Notes: a model not told the origin generated them from the sequence alone. 64,000 nucleotides of DNA from Nitratidesulfovibrio sp. SRB-5 (GCF_019931275.1 NZ_JAIOTY010000002.1:496001-560000), one strand, 5' to 3'; shown: positions 49,304 to 60,376, counted from the first letter of the stretch. Program-made: numbers and translations.

Positions 49304-50716
49304 ATGAAATACCTGCTCGCCGTCACCCCCCACGAAGACGCCCTGCATGTGCTGCGCACCAGCTTTTCCGGCGACGTTTCGGTCATTCCCTGCCGCACCA
49401 GGGCCGAGGCGCTGGCCCAGGCAACGGGGCGTGCGCTGGACATGGTGATGATCGACCTCGGCCTGCTGCTGGAAGGGCGCGAGCCCTCGCGCCGGGTGCT
49501 GCACGAGGCGGTGTGGGAGGTGAAGCGCCGGGTGCCCTCCGCCGAGATCATCGTGCTGGCGGAAGCCGATGCCGTGCGCCACGCAGTGGATGCGGTGCAG
49601 GCCGGGGCCGGGGGCTACCTGCCGTACCCCCTGCTGGAGGAGGAGGTGCGCCTTGTCGCCCAGAAGCTGCACGAATCGGCGCTGGTGCGTTCGGAACTGG
49701 ACTACCTGCGCGACCGCCACTGGGCGGGCGATGCGGTGGACCTGGCCCACACCAACAGCCCGCGCATGCGCGAGGTGTTCGACAAGGTGCGGCTGGTGGC
49801 GGGCACGCGCAGCACCGTGCTGCTCACGGGCGAGACGGGCACCGGCAAGAGCCTCATCGCCCGGCTCATCCACAACCACAGCAACCGGCGCACGCGGCGG
49901 TTCATCAGCGTGCACTGCGGCGCCATACCGGACACGCTGATCGAAAGCGAACTGTTCGGCCACGAGAAGGGCGCCTTTACCGGCGCCGTGCGCAAGAAGC
50001 CGGGCAAGTTCGAAATCGCCGAGGGCGGCACCATCTTTCTGGACGAAATAGGCACCGTCAGCCAGTCGGCCCAGATCAAGCTGCTGGGCGTGCTGCAAGA
50101 CCGGGCCTACCAGCGGGTGGGGGGCGAGGCGGTGCTGCGGGCCGACGTGCGGGTCATTGCCGCCACCAACGAGGACCTGGCCGCGCTGTGCGCGCAGGGG
50201 CGCTTTCGGCGCGACCTGTACTACAGGCTCAACGTGTTTCCCGTGGACGTGCCGCCCCTGCGCGAGCGCAAGGAAGACCTTCTGCTGCTGGCCGAACTGT
50301 TCGTGCGCCGCTACAACGCCCAGATGGTCAAGGACATCCGGTCCATCCATCCGGAGGTCATCGACGCCTTCATGGGCTACGACTGGCCGGGCAACGTGCG
50401 CGAACTGGAAAACCTCATCGAGCGCGCCTGCATTCTGGAAAGCGGCACCGTGCTTACGCCGGACAGCTTTCCGGCGGAGTTCTTCGGTCCCGGCGGGGGA
50501 GGGCGGCTGGCCACGGTGGACACCACCCTGCCCCTGGCCGAGGCGCGCCGCCGTTCGGTGGACGTGTTCGAACGGGCCTATCTGGAGCGGGCGCTGGCCC
50601 AGTGCGGGGGCAGCGTGCAGCGCACCGCCGCGCTGGCCGGGGTGACCACCCGGCAACTGCACAAGCTGATGACCCGGCACGGACTGCGCAAGGAAGATTA
50701 CAAGCTGCGCGGCTAG
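49304..50716 (+). CDS. Sigma-54-dependent response regulator (NtrC family)
   Basis: Encodes 470 residues from ATG 49304 (GAGG five bases upstream). Order: receiver-like domain (1-120, divergent: phosphoacceptor Asp in MVMIDLG but no clear acidic pair at the start), AAA+ domain (about 145-380) with Walker A GETGTGKS, the sigma-54 contact loop GAFTGA, and Walker B GGTIFLDEIG, then a Fis-type HTH (GGSVQRTAALAGVTTRQLHK). It should activate sigma-54 promoters. No histidine kinase is adjacent, and the weak receiver suggests control by other means. Confidence 0.92.
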   Translation: MKYLLAVTPHEDALHVLRTSFSGDVSVIPCRTRAEALAQATGRALDMVMIDLGLLLEGREPSRRVLHEAVWEVKRRVPSAEIIVLAEADAVRHAVDAVQAGAGGYLPYPLLEEEVRLVAQKLHESALVRSELDYLRDRHWAGDAVDLAHTNSPRMREVFDKVRLVAGTRSTVLLTGETGTGKSLIARLIHNHSNRRTRRFISVHCGAIPDTLIESELFGHEKGAFTGAVRKKPGKFEIAEGGTIFLDEIGTVSQSAQIKLLGVLQDRAYQRVGGEAVLRADVRVIAATNEDLAALCAQGRFRRDLYYRLNVFPVDVPPLRERKEDLLLLAELFVRRYNAQMVKDIRSIHPEVIDAFMGYDWPGNVRELENLIERACILESGTVLTPDSFPAEFFGPGGGGRLATVDTTLPLAEARRRSVDVFERAYLERALAQCGGSVQRTAALAGVTTRQLHKLMTRHGLRKEDYKLRG

Positions 50717-50829
50717 GCCCCGTCCGCTGCGGCAGCACCCCCCCCCATGGAAATTACGGAATGCCCGGTCATGCCCTGCATGCGGCGCGCCGATGGTGGA
50801 ACAACGTCCGCCATGGCGCGCTGTGGTTT

Positions 50830-51060
50830 TTGGGAAGGGGCGAAAAAAGAACTTCAAGTTCCTTTTTTATTTTTCAGGAACTGATAGTTCTTGTTATTGT
50901 ATGTTACCTTTACATACAGTATGTTATTTGCGTGTATATCAATGTGCAATGACAGGTTAGGGCGCATTTTGTGGCGTGGTGAACGCACAACTCGCTAAAA
51001 CAAGAATTTATAGTTCTTGTTTTAGCGATGCCTATACAAAAAATCTAGAAAGAGCGCCAT
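50830..51060. other. AT-rich island without a gene
   Basis: A 230-base stretch far below the local GC level. It contains repeated ATAGTTCTTGTT words (about 50884 and 51010), GTATGTTA twice (50899 and 50919) and small hairpins such as TGTATG...CATACA. I see no credible open frame with a ribosome site. It may be a promoter/regulatory region for the small genes downstream or the remnant of an inserted element. Confidence 0.5.
50993..51027. terminator. Perfect 14-bp AT-rich hairpin
   Basis: Arms CGCTAAAACAAGAA (50993-51006) and its complement (51014-51027) around TTTATAG. With A-runs on one side and T-runs on the other it could act as a terminator in either direction, or as a binding site; its composition is alien to the neighbourhood. 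Confidence 0.55.
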
Positions 51061-51097
51061 CTTGCCGATATGGCGCGGAAAGTGCTGAGCTTTTGGC

Positions 51098-51586
51098 ATG
51101 GATTTCCGGCAATACCCGCACAAGGGCGTGAGCGCCACGGATTCTGTGCCCGTCACGTCACGACAATCGGCTTCCGACCCGCGCGGCGGGCTTTCCGATG
51201 GCTTCGGGAAGCCCGCCGACGCCATGGGCGGTGCAGGCATTCCGGCCCCGTCGGCCCCGTCGGCCCCGTCGGCCCAGTCGGCCCAGTCGGCCCAGTCGGC
51301 CCAGTCGGTGCAGTCGGCGCAGGGCCCGCAAGGGCGGGAAGGCGAATCGCTGGTGTCCGTCACCGGGTACGTGCTGCCGGATGCCTGGGGCAAGGATTTC
51401 GAGGTCGCCGGGGTGCTCATTGCCGATGACCGCGAGCGCGAACTGGTGGTGGGCAACGTGGCGGAACATCGGGAATTGCTGGGGCTGTGCCGCCGCAAGG
51501 TGACGGCCACGGGCTGGCTGACGGCGCGCGACGGGCGGCTGCTGCTCACGGTGCGTGAGTTCACGGTGCTGGACGCGGCGGGCTAG
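51098..51586 (+). CDS. Hypothetical protein with OB-like domain and SAQ repeats
   Basis: Encodes up to 162 residues from ATG 51098; the ribosome site is weak and the start could be later. The first half is low-complexity and includes a 9-bp tandem DNA repeat (51245-51320) encoding SAP/SAQ triplets. The second half (about 85-160: [20 protein letters not shown], then DDRERELVV...KVTATGWL...[12 protein letters not shown]) has the alternating strands and GYV...G.L...L.V..Y/F.V.D pattern also seen in two proteins nearby. I infer a small beta-barrel (OB-like) fold; function unknown. Confidence 0.6.
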   Translation: MDFRQYPHKGVSATDSVPVTSRQSASDPRGGLSDGFGKPADAMGGAGIPAPSAPSAPSAQSAQSAQSAQSVQSAQGPQGREGESLVSVTGYVLPDAWGKDFEVAGVLIADDRERELVVGNVAEHRELLGLCRRKVTATGWLTARDGRLLLTVREFTVLDAAG

Positions 51587-51682
51587 GGCCGCCGAAGGAC
51601 GTGCCGGACGCGAAGTTCCGGGGCGCAAGGATGGCATGCAGGGGCTGGGGCAAGGACAGTGCGCAAGGAAGAGGGCAGGATC

Positions 51683-52114
51683 ATGAAGGCGCGGATACGG
51701 GAAGGGATGTGCGGCGCGGCGGTGCCCGCGCGGAGCGGGGTGCTGCTGGCGGCGGCATTGCTGCTGGTGCTGCTGGCAAACTGGATGCTTGCGGGAACGG
51801 CGGCGCGCGCCACGGGCATGACCATGGGGCCGGAAACCCCCGAGGTGGTGGTGACCGGCGTGGTGGTGGTGACCGACGACGGCCCGCTGCTGGAAACCAT
51901 GGACGACCGCATCTTTCTGCTGCGGGGCGTCACCGACCTGGAACTGGACGGCCTGGAAGTGGTGGTGACAGGCGTTGCCAGCCAGATCGAGGATGGCTAC
52001 TTCACCCTTGACGTCACCGGGTATTCGGTGGTGGACGAGGACAACGGGGAATCCGCGCCGCAGGCCTCGCACCTGTACGGAGTGGATACCGCGTATCTGG
52101 GGCGCAGGATCTAG
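51683..52114 (+). CDS. Hypothetical exported OB-like protein
   Basis: Encodes 143 residues from ATG 51683 (GAGGGCAGG upstream). A signal peptide or anchor (VLLAAALLLVLLANWMLAGTAARA) is followed by an 80-residue beta-rich domain (VVVTGVVVVTDDGPLLETMD, then DRIFLLRGV, LEVVVTGVASQIEDGYFTLD, VTGYSVVDED) with the same G.V...G....L.V..Y.V.D layout as its neighbours. It looks like the periplasmic member of a set of three related small proteins. No catalytic residues are evident. Confidence 0.65.
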   Translation: MKARIREGMCGAAVPARSGVLLAAALLLVLLANWMLAGTAARATGMTMGPETPEVVVTGVVVVTDDGPLLETMDDRIFLLRGVTDLELDGLEVVVTGVASQIEDGYFTLDVTGYSVVDEDNGESAPQASHLYGVDTAYLGRRI

Positions 52115-52283
52115 TCGGCATCGGTGGTTCGGCATTGCTTGGCGCGTCACGCGCGGGGCATCGGACGGACACGGCGCTGCGCCCTTGTGGTGCGGCGTGG
52201 CGTGTCCGTTGGCATTTTCCGGGCGGTATTTTCCGGCGCATTTTCCGGCAGGCAGTTCCTGCCGGATGCAACGAGGTGAAGCC

Positions 52284-53087
52284 ATGGCCAGACAGCCCGT
52301 TTTCTACATTCCGCACGGCGGCGGTCCCTGCTTCTTCATGGACTGGACCCCGCCCGACACCTGGAACCCGCTGGCCGAATGGCTGCGCGCGCTGCCAGAA
52401 TCGCTGCCGGAGCCGCCCGCCGCCCTGCTGGTCATCTCGGCCCATTGGGAAGAGCGCGACTTCACCCTGGCCACCACGCCCGATCCGGGGCTGCTGTTCG
52501 ACTATTACGGCTTTCCGCCGCACACCTACGAATTGCAATGGCCCGCGCCGCCCGCGCCGCATCTGTTCCCGCGCGTGCGTGAACTGCTGGCCGGGGCGGG
52601 CATTCCCCTGGGCGAAGATCCGGAACGCGACTTCGACCACGGGGTGTTCGTGCCGTTGCTGCTGCCGTGGCCGCGGGCCGCCATTCCCACGTTGCAGATA
52701 TCCATGCGCCACGACCTGGACCCGGCGGCGCACATTGCGCTGGGCCGCGCCCTGGCCCCCCTGCGCGACCAGGGCGTGCTGCTGGTTGGCAGCGGCATGA
52801 GCTATCACAACATGCGGGCCTTCCGCCGGGCCGACAACCAGCCCCTGCCGGATTCCGACGTGTTCGACGCCTGGCTCACGGCCACGATCACGGATGCGGA
52901 CCCGAGGCGGCGCGACCATGCCCTGGTCCGCTGGCAGGACGCACCGGCCGCGCGCGATGCGCATCCCCGCGAGGACCATCTGCTGCCGCTGATGGTGGTT
53001 GCCGGGGCCGCCGGTGCGGACGCGGGGGAACGGGTATTCGCCTGTAGGGCCATGGGCGCCACCATCGCCGCGCACCGTTTCGGCTGA
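52284..53087 (+). CDS. Class III extradiol dioxygenase family protein (LigB/DODA-like)
   Basis: Encodes 267 residues from ATG 52284 (GAGGTGAAG upstream). The family (4,5-DOPA dioxygenase / LigB subunit B) uses a non-haem metal held by His residues seen here in VFYIPHGGGPCFFMD, LLVISAHWEERDF and RDFDHGVFVPLLLP, with the later helix VGSGMSYHNMR. Such enzymes open catechol-type rings, but in anaerobes the physiological role is unclear. The gene sits between two OB-like genes on the same strand. Confidence 0.88.
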   Translation: MARQPVFYIPHGGGPCFFMDWTPPDTWNPLAEWLRALPESLPEPPAALLVISAHWEERDFTLATTPDPGLLFDYYGFPPHTYELQWPAPPAPHLFPRVRELLAGAGIPLGEDPERDFDHGVFVPLLLPWPRAAIPTLQISMRHDLDPAAHIALGRALAPLRDQGVLLVGSGMSYHNMRAFRRADNQPLPDSDVFDAWLTATITDADPRRRDHALVRWQDAPAARDAHPREDHLLPLMVVAGAAGADAGERVFACRAMGATIAAHRFG

Positions 53088-53306
53088 TGCCGGGGGCATG
53101 TCGCTAGGGCCGGGGCGGGTTGCGCCAGCCGTGGCGCGTGCAAAATCGCGCTTGCAATAGCTTGAAATGAATTGTGTTTTTTCGGGCAGGAAATTTTTTG
53201 CACATCCGCCCCGCCAAACACTTGCGTTTTTGGGAAAGGGGTAATATTCCGCAGTGTTGTGTGGGTCCGAAAGGCGGGCCCTTACCCGTTCGCGCGAGAG
53301 TTATCT

Positions 53307-53588
53307 GTGAATACTATGGAAGGCATCAGGACTGTTCAGGGGTACATCGTGCCGCTCACCCTGAAAGGGCACGACGACATGGCCGCCAAGGTGGCCGTGT
53401 CCGCCGGGGATACCGAATTCCACATCGTCCCGCGCGGTGCCGGGGCCGACCTTGCGGCGCACATCAATGCCCACGTGGAAGTGGTGGGCATGGTGCGCGA
53501 AAAGGACGGCGAGCTGCTGTTGCAGGTGCGCAGCTACAAGCTCACCGACGGCTACGAGCACGAATGGTACGACGACGACGTGGAATAG
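53307..53588 (+). CDS. Hypothetical OB-like protein
   Basis: Encodes 93 residues from GTG 53307, chosen for GAGAG six bases upstream; ATG 53316 is the alternative. The whole protein is one beta-rich domain (RTVQGYIVPLTLKGHDDMAA, then VSAGDTEFHIV, HINAHVEVVGMVREKDGELL, LQVRSYKLTDGY) with an acidic tail (EHEWYDDDVE). The layout matches the domains at 51098 and 51683. The upstream region is AT-rich and probably holds its own promoter. Confidence 0.65.
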   Translation: MNTMEGIRTVQGYIVPLTLKGHDDMAAKVAVSAGDTEFHIVPRGAGADLAAHINAHVEVVGMVREKDGELLLQVRSYKLTDGYEHEWYDDDVE

Positions 53589-54015
53589 CCGCCGCAGGGT
53601 AGCCACCGGCAAGGCACCTTCGGGTTGCCGCCGCCCGGCTCCGGCTGTCCGGTTCCGGTTGTCCGGGGCTGCTGTCCGGTTGTAGCCACCCGGGTTTCAA
53701 CGTCGGGCAGTACATGTCGCGCGCGGGCTTTGGCCGCGCGGCTCTCCGCGCTGGTCGCGCGTTCCGGGTGTTTCCCGCCGCCGCATATTCTTCCGTTCCG
53801 TCCGTTCACTCCCTCCCGCCTGCCTCGCGCGCCGCGTTCACGCCCCCGGCCACGTTCCTGTTGCCGCGCCCGCACGCATGTGGCGCGTGGCCCCGGCCAG
53901 TACCGACACCTTCCGCACCTTTCGACACCTTCCGGCCTCTTCCCGCCCGTTTCCTTTCGGACTGGCTGCGTCAGGCACCCTTGGCGCGGTCCATGGGGCA
54001 TGGTAGATTGCCCGC
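53589..54015. other. Spacer without a gene
   Basis: GC-rich, with short CCGGTTCCGG / CGGTTGTCCGG repeats near 53640-53690. No gene, RNA or strong promoter is seen before the lipid-transport operon. Confidence 0.4.
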
Positions 54016-55308
54016 ATGCGTGAAACCGTTCCCCCGTTCCGAGAACCCACCCTCAAGGGCGACTACCGGCGTCCCGACCCGGACGCCCACGCCGGGCAGC
54101 ACGAGCCGGGACTGGTCTGCACGCCTGCCGCGTCGTGCGTGGAGCCCGGCCCCATCGACGGGATGGACGACGGGATGGGCGGGGGCGCGCGCGAACTGGT
54201 GCTCACCTTTTCCGGCGTGTGGGACGTGGCCTCCATCGGCCGCATGACCGCCCGGCTGCTGCGCCGCTGCGCCGAGGTGGGCAACGCCTGTTCGGCGCAG
54301 GGCGATGCCCCGGTGGTGCATCTGGACCTGGCCGAAGTGACCCGCCTGGATACCGCCGGTGCGCAACTGCTGTGCCGGGCCGCCGCCGGCATGGCGACGG
54401 CTGGGGCGCGCGTGGTGTGGCACGTGACCGACCATGGCCAGTCCATGCTGCTGGACCGGGTGCGGGCCATCGACATTTCCGCGGTGCCGCGCGCACGCCG
54501 CATATCTCCCGTGGTGGGCGCGCTGAACGCCATCGGCGGCTCCATCGTGGAGGAACTGGAACAGGCCCGCGCCATCATCGGCTTCCTGGGCATGTTCCTG
54601 GTTTCGCTGGCGGCGGCGGTGGCCCGGCCGTGGCGGCTGCGCTGGGTGTCCATCGTGCACCACATGGAACAGACCGGCATTCAGGCCGTGCCCATCGTGG
54701 CCCTGCTGACCTTCCTCATCGGGCTGGTCACCGCGTACATGGGGTCGGAGCAGTTCACCCGCTTCGGGGCGCAGGTGTTCGTGGTGAACCTGATAGAGGT
54801 TTCCACCCTGCGCGAACTGGGCGTGCTGCTGACGGCGCTCATCGTGGCGGGGCGCTCCGGCTCGTCGTTCACCGCCCAGATAGGGGCCATGGTGGCCAAC
54901 GAAGAGGTGGACGCCATGCGCTCCATGGGGCTGGACCCCATGGAGGTGCTGGTGATTCCCCGCGTGGTGGCCCTGGTGCTGATGCTGCCGGTGCTCACCT
55001 TCATCGCCGACTTCATGGGCGTGCTGGGCGGGGGCATTGCCTCGTGGCTGTCGCTGGGCATATCGCCCGGCGCGTTCGCCGTGCGCTTCCAGGAGATCAC
55101 CCGGCTGGCCAACTTCGTCACCGGGCTGGTCAAGGCGCCGTTCTTCGCGCTGATCATCGGCATCGTGGGGTGCTTCCAGGGCTTTCGGGTTACCGGCAGC
55201 GCGGAGTCGGTGGGGCGGCTGACCACCCAGGCGGTGGTGGAGTCGATCTTCCTGGTCATCGTGGCCAACGCGGGCTTCGCCATCCTGTTCATGTCGCTGG
55301 GGGTGTAG
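54016..55308 (+). CDS. mlaE: STAS-MlaE fusion: lipid ABC transporter permease
   Basis: Encodes 430 residues from ATG 54016. Residues about 55-165 form a STAS domain (VVHLDLAEVTRLDTAGAQLL), the role played by separate MlaB in enterobacteria; residues 180-430 are the MlaE permease with five or so helices (MGSEQFTRFGAQVFVVNLIE, REAGVLLTALIVAGRSGS-type loop seen as RELGVLLTALIVAGRSGSSF, and EEVDAMRSMGLDP). With MlaF and MlaD it moves phospholipids between inner and outer membrane. First gene of a four-gene operon with tight spacing. Confidence 0.92.
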   Translation: MRETVPPFREPTLKGDYRRPDPDAHAGQHEPGLVCTPAASCVEPGPIDGMDDGMGGGARELVLTFSGVWDVASIGRMTARLLRRCAEVGNACSAQGDAPVVHLDLAEVTRLDTAGAQLLCRAAAGMATAGARVVWHVTDHGQSMLLDRVRAIDISAVPRARRISPVVGALNAIGGSIVEELEQARAIIGFLGMFLVSLAAAVARPWRLRWVSIVHHMEQTGIQAVPIVALLTFLIGLVTAYMGSEQFTRFGAQVFVVNLIEVSTLRELGVLLTALIVAGRSGSSFTAQIGAMVANEEVDAMRSMGLDPMEVLVIPRVVALVLMLPVLTFIADFMGVLGGGIASWLSLGISPGAFAVRFQEITRLANFVTGLVKAPFFALIIGIVGCFQGFRVTGSAESVGRLTTQAVVESIFLVIVANAGFAILFMSLGV

Positions 55309-55309
55309 G

Positions 55310-56161
55310 GTGACGGACGCGCCCATCATCTCGCTGCGTGGCATCACCAACCGCTTCGGCACGGTGACGGTGCACGAGAACCTGGACCTGGACGTGTGGC
55401 CCGGCGAGGTGCTGGGGCTCATCGGGGGTTCCGGTTCCGGCAAGTCGGTGCTGCTGCGCACCATCCTTGGGCTGCGCCGCCCCCAGGCGGGCGACGTGCG
55501 CGTGCTGGGGGTGGACATCACCCATTCCGACGAGGCCGCGCGCCGCGCGGTGCGCCGCCAGTGGGGGGTGCTGTTCCAGGACGGGGCGCTGTTCTCGTCG
55601 CTGCCGGTCATCGAGAACATCAAGGTGCCCCTGCGCGAGTTCACCAACCTGCCGCCCGAAACCATGGATGACGTGGCCGCCCTGAAGCTGCGCATGGTGG
55701 GCCTGGCGCCGGAGGCGGCGCTGAAATACCCGTCCGAACTTTCCGGCGGCATGCGCAAGCGCGCGGGGCTTGCCCGCGCCCTGGTCATGGACCCGGCGGT
55801 GGTCTTTCTGGACGAACCCACGGCGGGGCTGGACCCCATCGGCGCGGCGGCCTTCGACGCGCTGATCGCCGACCTGCGCGACGCGCTTGGGCTGACCGTG
55901 GTCATGATTACCCACGATCTCGATTCACTGTACGCGGTATGCGACCGGGTGGCCGTGCTGGCGGAAAAACGCATCTACGCGGTGGGGACCATTCAGGAAC
56001 TGCTGCGGGTGGACCACCCGTGGCTGCGCGAATATTTCACGGGGCCGCGCGGACGCGTGGCCGCCGGGGTGTCCGGAGCCACGGATCGGGACGCGCCTGG
56101 TGTGCCCGGGGACGCGGACCGGGGCGCACATGCCGGGCAGACCCCGGCCCAAGGGAGATGA
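55310..56161 (+). CDS. mlaF: MlaF-like ABC transporter ATPase
   Basis: Encodes 283 residues from GTG 55310, one base after mlaE. Walker A is GGSGSGKS, the signature is LSGGMRKR and Walker B is VVFLDEPTAGLDPIG, all intact. It powers the MlaE permease. The last 40 residues are a Gly/Pro/Asp-rich tail beyond the usual end, encoded by GC-rich repeat-like DNA. Confidence 0.94.
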   Translation: MTDAPIISLRGITNRFGTVTVHENLDLDVWPGEVLGLIGGSGSGKSVLLRTILGLRRPQAGDVRVLGVDITHSDEAARRAVRRQWGVLFQDGALFSSLPVIENIKVPLREFTNLPPETMDDVAALKLRMVGLAPEAALKYPSELSGGMRKRAGLARALVMDPAVVFLDEPTAGLDPIGAAAFDALIADLRDALGLTVVMITHDLDSLYAVCDRVAVLAEKRIYAVGTIQELLRVDHPWLREYFTGPRGRVAAGVSGATDRDAPGVPGDADRGAHAGQTPAQGR

Positions 56162-56162
56162 C

Positions 56163-57086
56163 ATGGAGATCAGGGCAAGCTACGTGCTGGTCGGGGTGTT
56201 CACGCTCATGGCCGTGGTGGGGGCGCTGGCCTTCATCCTGTGGACGGCGGGGCGCGGCAGCGGCGTGGACCTCGTGCAGTACGACATCAATTTCACGGGG
56301 CACGTTTCCGGCCTCAGCGTGGCCAACGACGTGCTGTTCAACGGGGTGAAGGTGGGGTCGGTGAAGGCCATCACCATCAGCCCCACCGACCCTGGCCGGG
56401 TCAAGGTGCGCGTCGAGATGGCGGCCAACACCCCCGTGCGCGAAGATTCCATGGCCTCGCTGGAGGCGCGCGGCATCACCGGCGTGACCGTGGTGCAGAT
56501 TTCCGGCGGCACGGCCACCAGCCCGCTGCTCAAGCCGCACTCCGGTGAAGAGGTGGCGGTGATTCCCGCCCAGCTTTCGCGGCTGGAGGCCCTGTTTGCC
56601 GGGTTGCCCGCCGTGGTTTCCGACAGCCGCGACCTCATCCAGCGCATCGCGGGCATGGCCGACGACGAGAACCGCCGGGCGCTGGCGCAGACCCTGCAAT
56701 CGCTGGACGTGCTTACCGCGCGGCTGGCCGCCCGGGCAGACGCCATGGACCGCATCATCGGGAACCTGGACGTGACCACCCGGCGCCTGGCCAACGCATC
56801 CGCCGGGCTGGAAGGCGCCACCGGCGACATGCGCGACTACCTGCGCACCGACCTGCGCGAATCCACCCGCGCCGTGGGCGACATGGCCCGGCGCATGGAC
56901 GGCATGGTGGCCCGCGCCGAGCCGGGCGTGGCCAAGTTTTCGGGCGAGGGGCTGGAAGACATGCGCCGCCTGCTGGCCGAGGCGCGCCAGTTGGTGGGCA
57001 CGCTGGACCGGCTGGCCCACAAGGTGGAAAGCGACCCCCGCCGTTTCCTGTTCGGCAACCCCGTACCGGAGTATGATGCCCGATGA
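56163..57086 (+). CDS. mlaD: MlaD-like MCE domain protein
   Basis: Encodes 307 residues from ATG 56163 with AAGGGAG upstream, one base after mlaF. One N-terminal membrane helix (YVLVGVFTLMAVVGALAFIL) is followed by a single MCE domain (about 38-120, INFTGHVSGLSVANDVLFNG and the ARGITGVTVVQISGG core) and a long helical tail. MCE proteins form hexameric rings that carry lipid across the periplasm. Confidence 0.92.
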   Translation: MEIRASYVLVGVFTLMAVVGALAFILWTAGRGSGVDLVQYDINFTGHVSGLSVANDVLFNGVKVGSVKAITISPTDPGRVKVRVEMAANTPVREDSMASLEARGITGVTVVQISGGTATSPLLKPHSGEEVAVIPAQLSRLEALFAGLPAVVSDSRDLIQRIAGMADDENRRALAQTLQSLDVLTARLAARADAMDRIIGNLDVTTRRLANASAGLEGATGDMRDYLRTDLRESTRAVGDMARRMDGMVARAEPGVAKFSGEGLEDMRRLLAEARQLVGTLDRLAHKVESDPRRFLFGNPVPEYDAR

Positions 57087-57790
57087 TGTCCGTTTCCACT
57101 CCGTGCCCGTCCGCTTCCCCTTTGTGTGCGTTGGCCGCGGGCGCCCTCCGTGCCGTCCGCCGGAAGCACCGGCCCTGGATATTGCTGCTCGCCCTGCTGC
57201 TGGCCGTACTGCCCGGCTGTGCCCGCGTACTGGACCCAGGCCCCGCACCCACCCACCTGTTGCTGGCCCCGGCCATGCCCGGCCCCGACGCGGGCGGCGC
57301 GGTGCATCTGCAACTGGCCATCTCCCTGCCGGAAACCAGCCGCATGCTGGATACCGACCGCATCGTGCTGGTGCTGGGGGGAGAGAACGGGCGCGAGGTG
57401 CGTTACTATGCCGGGGCCAAGTGGACCAGCCCGGCTCCGCGCCTGGTGCAGCGGCTGCTGGTGGAAGCCTTCGAGCGGGCCGGGCGGCTGGACGGCGCGG
57501 CGGAGGAATCGGCGGGCATCTACCCCGACTACCGGCTGATGACCGACCTGCGCCGCTTCAATACCCGCATGGCTGAAGGTGCCGCGCCCCTGGTCGAGGT
57601 GGAGCTGGCCCTGCGCCTGGTGGACCTGAAGACCGGGCGCATCGTGGCCTTTACCTCCATCGGGCGCGATTGCCCCGCCGCCGGGTCCGCCCTGCCGCAA
57701 GTGGCCGAGGCCTTCGAGACGGCCATGGGTGACGTGCTGGCTCGGGCCACTTCGTGGAGCCTGGAGGCCATGGCCACCCCCCGTTCCTGA
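57083..57790 (+). CDS. ABC-type transport auxiliary lipoprotein (PqiC/LetAB-associated type)
   Basis: Encodes 235 residues from ATG 57083, overlapping mlaD by four bases. A lipobox, LAVLPGC, ends the signal peptide near residue 46. The mature part has the ABC-auxiliary layout (HLLLAPAMPG, TDRIVLVLGGENGREVRYYAGAKW is split over about 95-120, APRLVQRLLVEAFERAG, VEVELALRLVD). This outer-membrane-facing lipoprotein replaces the MlaC shuttle found in enterobacterial operons, hinting at a direct-bridge type of transporter. Confidence 0.85.
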   Translation: MMSVSTPCPSASPLCALAAGALRAVRRKHRPWILLLALLLAVLPGCARVLDPGPAPTHLLLAPAMPGPDAGGAVHLQLAISLPETSRMLDTDRIVLVLGGENGREVRYYAGAKWTSPAPRLVQRLLVEAFERAGRLDGAAEESAGIYPDYRLMTDLRRFNTRMAEGAAPLVEVELALRLVDLKTGRIVAFTSIGRDCPAAGSALPQVAEAFETAMGDVLARATSWSLEAMATPRS

Positions 57791-57881
57791 CGCGGCGTGC
57801 GGTCGGGGCGTTGTCGGCAGCGGACTTGAACCTGCCGATGCCACGGGGGTGCCCCGTCTGTTCTTTCCCTTGCCATGTTTC

Positions 57882-57905
57882 CGGGGCCGGAAGTGTCCGG
57901 CCCCG
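57882..57905 (+). terminator. Terminator after the lipid transport operon
   Basis: Stem CGGGGCCGG / CCGGCCCCG with loop AAGTGT, followed by TTCCTTTTTC. A classic intrinsic terminator 92 bases after the operon. Confidence 0.85.
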
Positions 57906-58031
57906 TTCCTTTTTCTTTGTGATATTTTTTGCGGCGTGGACCTATCGCCAATATGGACAGTGTGCTACGCTGGCGCCATCAGGATCTGATGCGTTACTCT
58001 CGGGGGAGGGTTGCAACAGGCGAGGTGCTCC

Positions 58032-60077
<2,046 letters not shown>

Positions 60078-60112
60078 GGCGGGACGCGCCCTCATGTATA
60101 TGGATGCACAGG

Positions 60113-60143
60113 GACGGGCCGTCCGGCGATGCCGGGCGGCCCG
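60113..60143 (+). terminator. Terminator-like hairpin after the chemoreceptor gene
   Basis: 14-bp stem (60113-60126 with 60130-60143, one T/G wobble) around GAT, 35 bases after the stop. No T-run follows. Confidence 0.55.
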
Positions 60144-60260
60144 TTGGTGCTTGTGGTGGAGCGGGGAACGGAAAGGACAGGCGCGGGTGGGGCAAGCCGG
60201 GAAGGCATGGGAAAGGGCAGCGGAGGGCAGGAGAGGGGTGATGGCGATGCATACGGAGCG

Positions 60261-60376
60261 GAAACAGCTTCTGTGGCGCTGGCGGCGTCAGTGGATTGGG
60301 GGGCTCGGTCATGTACGCGAGTACACTCCCTTCGCCCCCCAATCCACTCCTTGCCAGCGCCGCAACATCTTGTTTC
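60261..60376 (+). repeat. Structured CGGTC/CTCCCT element, copy D
   Basis: Outer pairings GAAACA (60261-60266) with TGTTTC (60371-60376) and GGCGCTGGC (60275-60283) with GCCAGCGCC (60353-60361). Inner stem 60290-60304 with 60334-60348, a perfect 15 bp (AGTGGATTGGGGGGC). The core is TCGGTCA, hairpin TGTAC-GCGA-GTACA (60312-60325), then CTCCCTT. The hairpin loop here is a GNRA tetraloop. Same strand as the upstream chemoreceptor gene. Confidence 0.8.
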
